NCBI GenBank assembly: GCA_017405965.1 | Contig: JAFQZK010000037.1 | Coordinates: 186,001 to 250,000, forward strand | DNA: 64,000 bases | DNA from: Muribaculaceae bacterium | GTDB lineage: Bacteria > Bacteroidota > Bacteroidia > Bacteroidales > Muribaculaceae | Direction: 5' to 3' | Part shown: one piece after another, positions 1 through 9,780 of the stretch | Position numbering within the stretch: the stretch's first letter is position 1 | Layout: every line of letters begins with the position of its first letter | Made by a program: the position numbers and the translations under genes | The notes under the pieces: model-generated | The model's input: only the letters and a program-made list of their open reading frames with translations | What the model was told of the DNA's origin: nothing | The model's database searches: none

Positions 1-611
1 CGCAGGTGGGCGACGGGCTTCACGACATTCATCAGCTCGGTGGCCATGGCAACGATGTCGCCAGGGAAGGGCTCACCGTGCTTGAAGGTGCGCTTGAACG
101 GGTTGAAAGTGATACTGCCCACGAAGGTGTCCTCGCAGCCGTTCTCCTTGCAGAGTTGAACAAGCTCCTTGGCATACTTGATAGCGCACTTGGGGCAGCA
201 CATGATGTTGATTTCACAGGCGGGAAGGACGATGCCCTGGAGGAGTTCCTTCAGGTCCACATCAGCACCATGCATGTGGAAGCCAATCGAGTTGATGCCC
301 TTGTCGAGCACCTCGATAGCCTTGGCATTGGCAGCCTTCACATCGTCAACGTCGATGTTCTGGCGAACCTTCCAGTCGTTGTTGTAGCGGGTTCCGCGGA
401 CATAGGGGAACTCACCGGGGAGTGATTTGGTCTGCTTCAGGTCAGCAATGTCCACGCTGCGATACAGCGGCTGGGCATTGAAACCCTCGTTTGTCCGCCA
501 AACCATTTTCTTCTCAAAGTCGGCCCCTTTCAGGTCAACTTCGGCCTTGGCACGCCACTCCTCGGGAGTGACAGGCGCGAATTGGTCGAACAATTTCTTT
601 GTTTCTGCCAT
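1..611 (-). CDS. mutA: Methylmalonyl-CoA mutase small (beta) subunit, N-terminal part
   Basis: The gene reads leftward and leaves the window, so only about 203 N-terminal residues are visible. The start reads MAETKKLFDQFAPVTPEEW, followed by DLKGADFEKKMVWRTNEGF, a strongly conserved opening of the small subunit of the B12-dependent mutase that interconverts succinyl-CoA and methylmalonyl-CoA for propionate production in Bacteroidales. The small subunit is the non-catalytic partner of MutB; mutB would be expected just beyond the left edge. The ATG is fixed by homology and lies about 95 nt downstream of a TACCTTTG promoter; a CTAGTCC/CTAAG-type repeat occupies the 5' leader. Confidence 0.93.
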   Translation of the reverse strand, partial: MAETKKLFDQFAPVTPEEWRAKAEVDLKGADFEKKMVWRTNEGFNAQPLYRSVDIADLKQTKSLPGEFPYVRGTRYNNDWKVRQNIDVDDVKAANAKAIEVLDKGINSIGFHMHGADVDLKELLQGIVLPACEINIMCCPKCAIKYAKELVQLCKENGCEDTFVGSITFNPFKRTFKHGEPFPGDIVAMATELMNVVKPVAHL

Positions 612-644
612 AAAAAATAGAAAATTTATATAGTAACCTTAAAA

Positions 645-693
645 TAGTTTCTGGTTCTTAGTTTCTAGTCCCTAGTCACTAGTTTCTAGATTC
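645..693. repeat. Degenerate TTAGTTTCTAGTCC-type intergenic repeat
   Basis: Several imperfect units of (C/T)TAGT(T/C)(T/C)CTAGTCC lie in the predicted 5' leader of mutA. On the mutA sense strand they read GGACTAG/AACTAAG, the same orientation relative to the downstream start as at most other copies in the window. Confidence 0.7.
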
Positions 694-706
694 TTTTTCC
701 AAGCTG

Positions 707-740
707 CAAAGGTACTACTATTTCCCGAATTACGAACCAA
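707..740 (-). promoter_or_regulatory. Promoter of mutA
   Basis: On the minus strand TACCTTTG (714-707) matches the -7 consensus TAnnTTTG, and TTGG (740-737) lies 22 nt upstream as a -33 element. It points at mutA. Confidence 0.7.
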
Positions 741-945
741 TAATTTCAATATTCATTATTAAAAAAAGAAAAAACGACATTTGGCATCCGCCAACCTACT
801 ACCCCACGCTAAGGCGCTAAGACGCTAAACTTTTTCAATCAACCGATTATTTCAAAAAACTCAGTGCCTTCGAGGCTTGGTGCGGGGATGCGTGAGGATG
901 CTATTCTAAACTCTAAACTGCAAGCGGCAGCGAGCATTGGAAAAA
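741..945. other. Intergenic region with degenerate repeats, no gene seen
   Basis: This is the middle of the 402-nt gap between divergent mutA and the S-component gene. It holds three units of CGCTAAG near 805-828 and a CTAAACTCTAAACTG stretch near 905-920 that recurs around 14200. I see no coding sequence. Confidence 0.5.
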
Positions 946-977
946 TTTGTGAATGTGAAGAAAATGTCATACCTTTG
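946..977 (+). promoter_or_regulatory. Promoter of the ECF S-component gene
   Basis: TTTG (946-949), 20 nt, then TACCTTTG (970-977): a near-perfect Bacteroidetes promoter. Predicted transcription start is near 983, giving a leader of about 31 nt. Confidence 0.85.
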
Positions 978-1013
978 CCAATCCAATGACTAACATCTAA
1001 TTCAAGAATCAAA

Positions 1014-1532
1014 ATGGAGAGTAACGCTACTGCAGTAAAACTGTATTCGTTGGGATGGCGCGAGACGCGCACCTATATGTTCGCCGTGTTGTTCATTGTC
1101 GGCAACATCGTGTTGCCGCAGTTGTGCCACCTGTTCCCGCAGGGCGGCCTGATCATGTTGCCCATCTACTTCTTCACGCTGATTGCCGCCTATAAGTTCG
1201 GCCTGCGTGTGGGCTTGCTGACGGCTGTGCTGTCGCCGCTCATCAACTCGATGCTGTTCGGCATGCCTCCCGCTGCCGCTTTGCCCATCATCACCATCAA
1301 GGGCGTGCTGCTGGCCATGGCCGCAGCCTGGATGGCAGGAAAGAGCAAGGGCGCTTCGTTGCTGGCGTTGATCGGTGTAGTGCTGGCCTATCAGCTGGTG
1401 GGCGGCCTCATTGAATGGGCCATTACCGGCAGCCTTGCCAGTGCATTACAGGATTGGAAACTGGGCTATCCCGGCATGATTCTGCAAGCCGTGGGTGGCT
1501 GGCTGGTGCTCAACCTGCTGCTGCGCCGCTGA
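1014..1532 (+). CDS. ECF transporter S-component-like membrane protein
   Basis: This 172-residue protein is almost entirely hydrophobic, with about five or six membrane segments starting near residue 22 (MFAVLFIVGNIVLPQL) and ending at a C-terminal LLLRR. Size, topology and the Gly/Pro-rich loop LFGMPPAAALP resemble substrate-binding S components of energy-coupling-factor transporters, which capture vitamins or metals and rely on a shared EcfT/EcfA module encoded elsewhere. The substrate cannot be read from the sequence. It is monocistronic: its own promoter lies upstream and a strong terminator follows the stop. A different small multi-spanning family remains possible. Confidence 0.7.
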   Translation: MESNATAVKLYSLGWRETRTYMFAVLFIVGNIVLPQLCHLFPQGGLIMLPIYFFTLIAAYKFGLRVGLLTAVLSPLINSMLFGMPPAAALPIITIKGVLLAMAAAWMAGKSKGASLLALIGVVLAYQLVGGLIEWAITGSLASALQDWKLGYPGMILQAVGGWLVLNLLLRR

Positions 1533-1567
1533 TACTGATTCATATTTCCCAAGAAATATAACACCAT

Positions 1568-1606
1568 AAAAAAGGGATGAGTAAAGAACTCATCCCTTTT
1601 TTTATT
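1568..1606 (+). terminator. Rho-independent terminator
   Basis: AGGGATGAGT (1573-1582) pairs with ACTCATCCCT (1588-1597) around a 5-nt loop, flanked by an A run and a T run, so it could work for both converging genes. Confidence 0.9.
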
Positions 1607-1646
1607 CTCATGCGTCACCCCAGACTGCCAGGTCGATTATCATTGC

Positions 1647-3080
1647 TCAATAGAGGCTGTATTGCCAAAACAGCAGAGCCGCAATAAAAGGCAAAGGCAG
1701 GAAAGCGACCCAAGTTCGACGGAACTTCTTGTACAGGAAAATCGGCAAGATACTCAGGCCGGTAATCAGCACACAATACAATACCTCAATGGCCACTGCA
1801 CTCAAGAGGGTGTAATGATTCTCAATCAAAAAAAAGGTGAAAAGAAACGTCGAAATGACCGACAGCATCAACCCCTTGGTCACTCGTATAACCGTGCGAT
1901 TCACATGGGCTTCATTCTTGGTCATACATTCGTTGGCAAAAATGAAAGCAAGGGGCACAACAATCATTGCAACAACCATGAGCACCATATTGGGCCGGTA
2001 TTCTATCGTCTTGGGGCTAAACAGCACCAAAATAGAAATCAGCATCGAAATGATCCATACACCTGTCAAAAATGAAGACGCCAAACGGACGACGGTGGAT
2101 TTCCAACTCAGGCCATAGAACTGCTTGAAATTGACGAAAAACAGATATATGCCAAAAAGTGTGTAAACTGTCGAGACCAGGCCGGCTATCAGAAAGAATG
2201 CCGAGGCCAAGATACCGGGCACTACCGGATGGGACGCAGTATTCATCGAGAGTGGTGCCGTTTCCACGACACGCCACAAACAAGCGCCCAGCATATTTAC
2301 GCCCTTATATATCATCCCCTGGGTTATTATGAAGATGAAAAAGATATAGGTCTCAACAAAGTTGTACTTGCTGACACGTCTGAACGTAATCCAGATGCAA
2401 AACACCATGAACACAGCAACAAACAGCCAGTCATAGAGCAGGTTCTTGGAAAGAAACTTGAAAAACAAGAGCAAGTTGTCAACGATCACCTTCAAGAATC
2501 CGGCAGGTTTGTTACGCTCGAGCACATCAACAATGAACGAGGAAACGGTCATGTTGTTTAAATCGCTTATTTCCGCCGCGTCCGCACCGACAAGTCCCAA
2601 CAGCTTCGTCACCAGAAATGTGACAGAAATGAAAAAAACCACTGTCACGGCAAGAAGCTTGAACGGCGGGAAATAGAACTGACGATGGCCGCCCAAGTAG
2701 TCACGGACCATGTAACCCGGGCGCCAGAAGAGTTCCTTCAACGTGCGAAACATCGGACGGCTGCCCAACCCCCAGATGTCGAGGAGATTGAGAATGGCCT
2801 GCTTCCAGGTATAGCGTGTCCAAGTGCCAGGCTGACCGCATTGGGGACAGATGCGTCCAGCATACAGGGTGCCGCAGTTGGAGCAAGTGCGCTGTGAGTC
2901 GTCCACGACAACAGTGTTGGTCGTGCGCTGCTGCTGACGCCTGTCGGTGCGCAGGTCCAAGGCCTTGATCTTGCGCCCCCACGTGCCTTTTTTGACGGGT
3001 TTCACCTTCTTGGCACGTTTAGGCTTCTTGGCAGGTTTCAGCTTTTTGATTATTTTCTTCAGCTTTATCGGCAGTTTCAT
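1647..3080 (-). CDS. DUF3667 family zinc-ribbon membrane protein
   Basis: The protein (477 aa from this start) has a Lys-rich N-terminus, then a zinc ribbon CSNCGTLYAGRICPQCGQ and the signature W(K)QAILNLLDIWGLGSRPMFRT...FWRPGYMVRDYLGGHR...YFPPFKLL, which marks DUF3667. The C-terminal two thirds carries about six hydrophobic segments. Function is unknown; the family is common in Bacteroidetes. An in-frame ATG at 3107 would add 9 residues, but the best promoter (-7 box 3092-3085) lies inside that extension, so the ATG at 3080 is preferred and the mRNA is probably leaderless. Confidence 0.85.
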   Translation of the reverse strand: MKLPIKLKKIIKKLKPAKKPKRAKKVKPVKKGTWGRKIKALDLRTDRRQQQRTTNTVVVDDSQRTCSNCGTLYAGRICPQCGQPGTWTRYTWKQAILNLLDIWGLGSRPMFRTLKELFWRPGYMVRDYLGGHRQFYFPPFKLLAVTVVFFISVTFLVTKLLGLVGADAAEISDLNNMTVSSFIVDVLERNKPAGFLKVIVDNLLLFFKFLSKNLLYDWLFVAVFMVFCIWITFRRVSKYNFVETYIFFIFIITQGMIYKGVNMLGACLWRVVETAPLSMNTASHPVVPGILASAFFLIAGLVSTVYTLFGIYLFFVNFKQFYGLSWKSTVVRLASSFLTGVWIISMLISILVLFSPKTIEYRPNMVLMVVAMIVVPLAFIFANECMTKNEAHVNRTVIRVTKGLMLSVISTFLFTFFLIENHYTLLSAVAIEVLYCVLITGLSILPIFLYKKFRRTWVAFLPLPFIAALLFWQYSLY

Positions 3081-3084
3081 GCCG

Positions 3085-3115
3085 CAAAGATAACCATTTA
3101 TTTTCATTTTTCAAT
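3085..3115 (-). promoter_or_regulatory. Promoter overlapping the upstream ATG of the DUF3667 gene
   Basis: On the minus strand ATTG (3115-3112), 19 nt, TATCTTTG (3092-3085). Only CGGC separates the box from the ATG at 3080, so the transcript should begin at or next to the start codon. Confidence 0.7.
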
Positions 3116-3194
3116 GAATAGAAATCAGCGAGCGGGCCGGCGGGGCTGAATCACGGTTGTACCAGGCGAGGGTTGATTTTTTGAAGAGCAGGTA

Positions 3195-3224
3195 TTGGAA
3201 TATCAATTATTAGCATTAATTTTG
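3195..3224 (+). promoter_or_regulatory. Promoter of tRNA-Ala
   Basis: TAATTTTG (3217-3224) matches the -7 box, with TTGG-like bases (3195-3198) about 18 nt upstream. The tRNA begins 20 nt after the box. Confidence 0.7.
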
Positions 3225-3244
3225 CGTCATCGCAGCTAGAATCC

Positions 3245-3317
3245 GGGGCATTAGCTCATCTGGTAGAGCGCTACATTCGCATTGTAGAGGTAGGCAGTTC
3301 GAGTCTGCTATGCTCCA
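3245..3317 (+). tRNA. tRNA-Ala(CGC)
   Basis: The cloverleaf is complete in 73 nt: acceptor GGGGCAT pairs with ATGCTCC, the D arm contains AGCTC...GAGC, the anticodon stem CTACA/TGTAG encloses the loop TTCGCAT with anticodon CGC (reads GCG), and the T loop is TTCGAGT. CCA is not encoded; the discriminator base is A at 3317. Confidence 0.95.
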
Positions 3318-3372
3318 CGATACGGGGCGAAATGTCCAAGCCGATCACACCTGTATTCTATCGAAGCATCTT

Positions 3373-4830
3373 ATGAGCGAACGCAAAATACCTCATCCGT
3401 TGGTGGCCATGATACCTGTAGTGGTATTGATAGGGCTGCTGGTTATTGTCATCATGTTGTTCGGCAGCGACGCGTTGAGTGGCGGCAGCCAGATTGCGTT
3501 GCTCATCGGCCTAGCCGTGTGCGTGCTGATATCGATGACCTTCTACCACACGCCGTGGAAAACGTTTGAGAATCAGATGACTAAGACCTTGGGCGACGTG
3601 TCGGTGACGCTGCTCATCCTGCTCACGGTGGGCATGCTTGCCGGGTCGTGGATGATCAGCGGCGTGGTGCCCACGCTCATTTATTACGGTGTCCAGATTC
3701 TGTCGCCGCGTTTCTTCCTGGTGTGCGCCTGCGTGATTTGTGCGCTGGTATCGCTGTTGTCGGGCAGCTCGTGGACCACCGTCGCCACCATCGGTGTGGC
3801 ATTGCTGGGCATCGGGCAGGCCTTGGGCATCTCCGAGGCATGGACTGCCGGTGCCATCATCTCAGGAGCCTATTTCGGCGACAAGATGTCACCCTTGAGC
3901 GACACGACCATCCTGGCCTCATCATCGGTCAAGGTCGATATCTTTGAACACATCCGCTACATGATGCTGACCACCACCCCGTCGATACTCATCACCCTGG
4001 GCATCTTCCTTTTTGCCGGGTTGGGTCACGGCGGTGAGGGTTCGTTGCACATCGAGCAGTATACCGAGGGGCTTGCCGCAACCTTCAACATCTCGCTGTG
4101 GACCCTGCTCGTACCGTTGATCACGGGCATCCTTATCGCTCGCAAGGTTCCCTCGTTGATGGTATTGTTCATCTCATCCATCCTGGCTGGCCTCACGGCC
4201 ATCATCCTGCAACCCCACATCCTGTGCCAGATTGCCGGCGACCCGTCGCTGAGCACTCCGGCAGCAATTTTCAAGGGCATGGCCATCACCTTCTACGGCT
4301 CGACTGCCGTGCAGACGGGCTATGATGCCCTGAACGACCTGGTCTCGACGGGCGGCATGGCGGGTATGCTGAACACCATCTGGCTCATCCTCTGTGCCAT
4401 GTGCTACGGGTCGGCGATGGTGGCCAGCGGCATGATCGAGAGTATCACGCGGGTCATCATCAGGTGGGTGCGCACGCGCTTGAGCCTGGTGACCTCGACG
4501 GTGGGCACCGGTCTTTTCCTCAACCTCACGACCGGCGACCAGTTCATCAGTATCGTGTTGACAGCCGACATCTTCCGCGACGTGTACAACAAGGAGGGGT
4601 ATGAGGCCCGCCTGCTGAGCCGCACGACCGAGGATGCCGCCACAGTGACTTCGGTACTGGTGCCCTGGAACACCTGCGGCATGACGCAGGCGACGGTGCT
4701 CGGGGTCCCCACCCTCACCTATCTGCCCTATTGCTTCTTTAACCTGCTAAGTCCTTTGACCACTATGGTCGTGGCCGCCATCGGCTGGAAAATCAAGCGG
4801 AACAAGCCGGAGATGGAAGTTAAGAGTTAG
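3373..4830 (+). CDS. nhaC: NhaC-family Na+/H+ antiporter
   Basis: This 485-residue inner-membrane protein has about 11-12 hydrophobic segments and the NhaC-type core GSSWTTVATIGVALLGIG...GAIISGAYFGDKMSPLSDTT, plus a second conserved block TGDQFISIVLTADIFRD and LVPWNTCGMTQATVLGVPT. It should exchange sodium for protons (some relatives exchange malate/lactate with ions). An in-frame ATG at 3310 lies inside the tRNA gene, so the downstream ATG at 3373 is the real start. The gene may share the tRNA promoter, since the 55-nt gap has no clear box of its own. Confidence 0.9.
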   Translation: MSERKIPHPLVAMIPVVVLIGLLVIVIMLFGSDALSGGSQIALLIGLAVCVLISMTFYHTPWKTFENQMTKTLGDVSVTLLILLTVGMLAGSWMISGVVPTLIYYGVQILSPRFFLVCACVICALVSLLSGSSWTTVATIGVALLGIGQALGISEAWTAGAIISGAYFGDKMSPLSDTTILASSSVKVDIFEHIRYMMLTTTPSILITLGIFLFAGLGHGGEGSLHIEQYTEGLAATFNISLWTLLVPLITGILIARKVPSLMVLFISSILAGLTAIILQPHILCQIAGDPSLSTPAAIFKGMAITFYGSTAVQTGYDALNDLVSTGGMAGMLNTIWLILCAMCYGSAMVASGMIESITRVIIRWVRTRLSLVTSTVGTGLFLNLTTGDQFISIVLTADIFRDVYNKEGYEARLLSRTTEDAATVTSVLVPWNTCGMTQATVLGVPTLTYLPYCFFNLLSPLTTMVVAAIGWKIKRNKPEMEVKS

Positions 4831-4896
4831 GAGTTAGAAGTTAGAAATTCTAGAATATCTAGAATTTCTAGAATATCTAGAAACTAGGGACTAGGG
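4822..4896. repeat. Composite repeat: GTTAG, TCTAGAA and GGACTAG units
   Basis: Between two convergent genes lie units of AGTTAG(A/G), then four alternating copies of TCTAGAAT/ATCTAGAA, then ACTAGGGACTAGGGACTAAAG. The last part belongs to the GGACTAA family seen at many junctions in this window. Confidence 0.8.
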
Positions 4897-4897
4897 A

Positions 4898-7357
4898 CTA
4901 AAGTCTCAAAATCCAATAAGCGTTTTCTTTGAGTTTGTTCATCAGCGCCGGCTCAAGGTCGGGGTGAAGCTCAATCCATTGCTCCACAAGGGCTTTGGCC
5001 TCATCGCTATGGTGTCCCGACAACAAACCCGTGAGCCAATAACCCGGGAAGAAGATGTCACCCGTGCGTTGGATTTCAGGCAGGATGTCAAGACCCGTTG
5101 TGATATAGCGATTGCTGAACGGTTCACGCGTCGGGTCGTTGAGCAGGGCAAGCATATCCCGTGCCCAGGGTTCGATGCGGCGGTTCTCGGCCTGGAGCAA
5201 TTCGTTGAACAAATGCTGCTGAACTTGTGCGTCGGGGTTGCAGGCGCGTGAAATGAAGTCAAACTCTCGCCGCTGGTCCTCGTTGTTGAGGCGACTGCGT
5301 TGCACGTCAAGAATGTGCTGCCACCGGTCGGGCTGCATGATGGCCAGGTGATAGGCCATGCGCATATAATCGCGGGGATTCAGGTATGTGGCGCTTTGCT
5401 TGTTCCAGATTTCATACATTTCATTCACGACTTCAGGTGAGACGGCTCGGAGCGAGAGTTGACGCAACAACGTCTGACGCACCGATTGCAGCGGGTGCTG
5501 CTGCACCAACTCAAACAAGCGTTGCTCGGTGGCGGCTCTCTCTTTGCTCTCCAGGCATGCCATCAAGTCGCTGATGTAACTGCATGTTGTCGAGGCAATC
5601 AGTTCGTTTTTCTCATGCGTGAGGAATTCAAGCAGCACCGTTGTCAGTTCCTTAGCCGTGATGCGGCCCAGATGGAAGTTCTCGTAGAGGTTGATGACGG
5701 CAGCATAGCGGGTTAAATCATTGTCAGCCATCGTTTTCCAAGCCTCGGACATCCTTGAGATGTCCTCATTTCTAAGTTTAAACTGGCCATAGCCCTCGGC
5801 GTTGCTGTTGACAAACAGGCCATCGTTATAACCCACGTAGAGTAGACAGTCACGGTCGTTCATATAAATGTGCTGCTGGCAAAACCTGCCGTTCTCATCC
5901 ACATAGCCGAAATCAAAGCCCTGCTTCCATACCAGGTTGCGGCCATAGGGATCGGACTGACGCACACGGACAAGGTCGCTCATGCGGTTGGAATTGATGA
6001 CAGGCATTCCCTTCTGCTTGACCCACACGTCGCTGAAGGATTGGGCGCTGTGCCCGGGGTTGAAACGGTCGAGTTCGACGATGAGGTCATCCCACGAAGC
6101 ATTGCTGTAGGCATAACGGCTGAGGTAGCTGCGCAGGCCCTGCTGCAATGCATCGACGCCCTTTTCCTTCTCGAGCTTGCTCATCATGATGGGGGCCTTG
6201 TGATAGATGATGTTGCCGTAGAGCAGACCGGCCTTGTTCATGTTGTCCAGCAGTTGCTGGATGGGGTGCGTACCTTCGGTCCTGTCGGTGCTCATCGCCA
6301 GCGGATAGTGCGACTTAATGAAGGCCAAGTCGTGGTTGATGTCGGGGAACTGTTCGCGTGCGATTTTGTCGGCCATGAAATTGGCATAGACCTCCTTGGT
6401 CCACACGTCGTCGAACCAACGCATGGTCACCAGGTCGCCAAACCACATATGGGCCGTCTCGTGGGCAATGAGGTTTAGACGCGACAGTTCCTCGTCGGGC
6501 GTGGGCTCCGGGCCGAGGAAGATGCGTTGGTCATTAAACTGGATGCAACCCGGGTGCTCCATGCCGCCGAACTGGTAACCCGGCAGGACGACGAAACCAT
6601 AGTGCTCAAATGGGTACGGGATGCCCGTATATTCCTCCATCCATCTTAGCGACAGGGCCACCTGGTCAAACACGATGGGCAACTGGGCCACCTTGGCGGG
6701 ATCGGTCTCGCGATAGAGCGCCGTCAACTGGCGGCCGTCACGCGTGGCAGTCTGCACGCTAAACTTTCCTGCCGTGAACGAGAACAGGTAGGTGGGTATG
6801 GGCTTACTCGTCTGGTTGCTGATGCTCACCCAGCCGTCGGGGATGTTCAGATTCAAGTCAAAAACGGCCTTCAGGTCAGGCTGGTCAAAACAAGGGAACA
6901 CGCTGCGGGCATGGTCGGGCACAAACAGGGTGTACATATAATCCTCCCTACGGTTCAACGCCTTGTCACCGCTGATGCCGCTGAGTTGAACCGAATTCAC
7001 GCCTTGTACAAGATACCGCGACGGAATCACGATGTGCTCATTGAGTACAACAGCCTCCACTGTCGAGCCGTTGACGACAATATTCTGGTGCAATTGAGCA
7101 GGACTGCCCTGGAAGTCAATCTGCAGGTCTTCGTCACCAGTCCAATTGAAAATAATCGTCTCACTGAAGCTGACGGGTTGCGATTTCTGGTCCGGGACCG
7201 TGAATTCCAAACGGTATTTCACATCGCTGATGTGGGCCGAGCGGTAAACGGCCAGTTCGCGGGACACACCTTCGACAACGGGCACCGACGCTGCGGCACT
7301 GAGGGCCGACAAAGCCACGAGGAAGGCTAACAAGCAATATACAACAGGCTGTTTCAT
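4898..7357 (-). CDS. Secreted M1-family zinc aminopeptidase
   Basis: The 819-residue protein starts with signal peptide MKQPVVYCLLAFLVALSAL. It carries the exopeptidase motif GGMEHPG and zinc site HETAH followed 18 residues later by Glu (TKE), as in the M1 gluzincins (aminopeptidase N/LTA4 hydrolase type). The C-terminal 350 residues are a helical domain. It should remove N-terminal residues from peptides in the periplasm or outside the cell. The ORF can be extended to 7525, but only the ATG at 7357 begins a signal peptide and lies downstream of a TATCTTTG promoter. It converges on nhaC. Confidence 0.93.
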   Translation of the reverse strand: MKQPVVYCLLAFLVALSALSAAASVPVVEGVSRELAVYRSAHISDVKYRLEFTVPDQKSQPVSFSETIIFNWTGDEDLQIDFQGSPAQLHQNIVVNGSTVEAVVLNEHIVIPSRYLVQGVNSVQLSGISGDKALNRREDYMYTLFVPDHARSVFPCFDQPDLKAVFDLNLNIPDGWVSISNQTSKPIPTYLFSFTAGKFSVQTATRDGRQLTALYRETDPAKVAQLPIVFDQVALSLRWMEEYTGIPYPFEHYGFVVLPGYQFGGMEHPGCIQFNDQRIFLGPEPTPDEELSRLNLIAHETAHMWFGDLVTMRWFDDVWTKEVYANFMADKIAREQFPDINHDLAFIKSHYPLAMSTDRTEGTHPIQQLLDNMNKAGLLYGNIIYHKAPIMMSKLEKEKGVDALQQGLRSYLSRYAYSNASWDDLIVELDRFNPGHSAQSFSDVWVKQKGMPVINSNRMSDLVRVRQSDPYGRNLVWKQGFDFGYVDENGRFCQQHIYMNDRDCLLYVGYNDGLFVNSNAEGYGQFKLRNEDISRMSEAWKTMADNDLTRYAAVINLYENFHLGRITAKELTTVLLEFLTHEKNELIASTTCSYISDLMACLESKERAATEQRLFELVQQHPLQSVRQTLLRQLSLRAVSPEVVNEMYEIWNKQSATYLNPRDYMRMAYHLAIMQPDRWQHILDVQRSRLNNEDQRREFDFISRACNPDAQVQQHLFNELLQAENRRIEPWARDMLALLNDPTREPFSNRYITTGLDILPEIQRTGDIFFPGYWLTGLLSGHHSDEAKALVEQWIELHPDLEPALMNKLKENAYWILRL

Positions 7358-7434
7358 GACTATTCCATTATTGAGAATCCTGACGGAGCGACACCACGGT
7401 TTGCATCCGCCACAGTTCAGTTTTATCACCACGG

Positions 7435-7442
7435 CAAAGATA
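7435..7442 (-). promoter_or_regulatory. -7 box of the M1 peptidase gene
   Basis: Minus-strand TATCTTTG followed by CC; leader about 72 nt. No clear -33 TTTG at the usual distance. Confidence 0.65.
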
Positions 7443-7481
7443 ATCATTTTCTCGGAACTTGACAGTCTTGCAGGAGGCTTC

Positions 7482-7517
7482 AAAAAAATCCCCTGCCAGC
7501 CGAAGAGCCGACAGGGG
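7482..7517 (-). terminator. Terminator of groES-groEL
   Basis: On the minus strand CCCCTGTCGGC / GCTGGCAGGGG forms a stem around TCTTCG, followed by ATTTTTTT. It lies 46 nt after the groEL stop. Confidence 0.9.
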
Positions 7518-7562
7518 AAAACCAATAAATCTGATTACTATGAAACAGCCTTTTCTTGCAAA

Positions 7563-9241
<1,679 letters not shown>

Positions 9242-9514
9242 TTATTCAATGACGATGGCCAGGATGTCGTTCTGGCGCATCATGAGCAGTTTTTCACCGT
9301 CGATTTCGATTTCGTTGCCGGCATACTTGCCGTAGAGGACGGTGTCGCCGGGCTTGACGATCATTTCCTCGTCCTTGGTGCCGTTACCTGCGGCACGCAC
9401 TTTGCCCTTGAGAGGTTTTTCCTTTGCGCTGTCGGGGATGATGATGCCGCCAACAACTTCTTCTGCCTTGGCCGGTTCGATGAGAACGCGGTCGTTCAAT
9501 GGTTTAATTGTCAT
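9242..9514 (-). CDS. groS: Co-chaperonin GroES
   Basis: At 90 residues this is a typical Gro[21 protein letters not shown], the mobile loop [13 protein letters not shown], and the C-terminal strand DILAIVIE. It caps the GroEL ring. It is the first gene of the groES-groEL operon. No CIRCE-like inverted repeat was seen upstream, so regulation by HrcA is not supported by the sequence. Confidence 0.98.
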   Translation of the reverse strand: MTIKPLNDRVLIEPAKAEEVVGGIIIPDSAKEKPLKGKVRAAGNGTKDEEMIVKPGDTVLYGKYAGNEIEIDGEKLLMMRQNDILAIVIE

Positions 9515-9780
9515 GATTACTTTAATTGTTAATGTTGTTATGTTATTAAATTGTTTTCACGTCCTGCAAGACTGCAACGAGTGTGCCAACGGCCAATTCC
9601 GGTCATCAATCCGCCATTTTGTCACCTGTCTGCCAAAACCACCCGCCCGCGGCCTGACCACCGGGGCAAAAACAATGCGGGCGCCACAGGTCAGGGACCC
9701 GTTTCGCCCGCGATTGCATCATCCAAACGTCGCTGTCACTTGCTCCTGGCAGCCAGGCGCTCATGGCAGTACTTTTTTCC
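9515..9780. other. Intergenic region upstream of groES
   Basis: This 266-nt gap lies between groES and the next minus-strand gene. The first 45 nt are AT-rich and the rest is GC-rich with short inverted patches. I see no clear TAnnTTTG box, gene or RNA; the groES promoter must be of a different type or diverged. Confidence 0.4.

Noticed and set aside
3310..3372. In-frame extension of the nhaC reading frame to an ATG at 3310
   Set aside because: That ATG lies inside the tRNA-Ala gene; the ATG at 3373 starts the normal NhaC N-terminus.
9515..9780. CIRCE element upstream of groES
   Set aside because: No TTAGCACTC-N9-GAGTGCTAA-like inverted repeat found.
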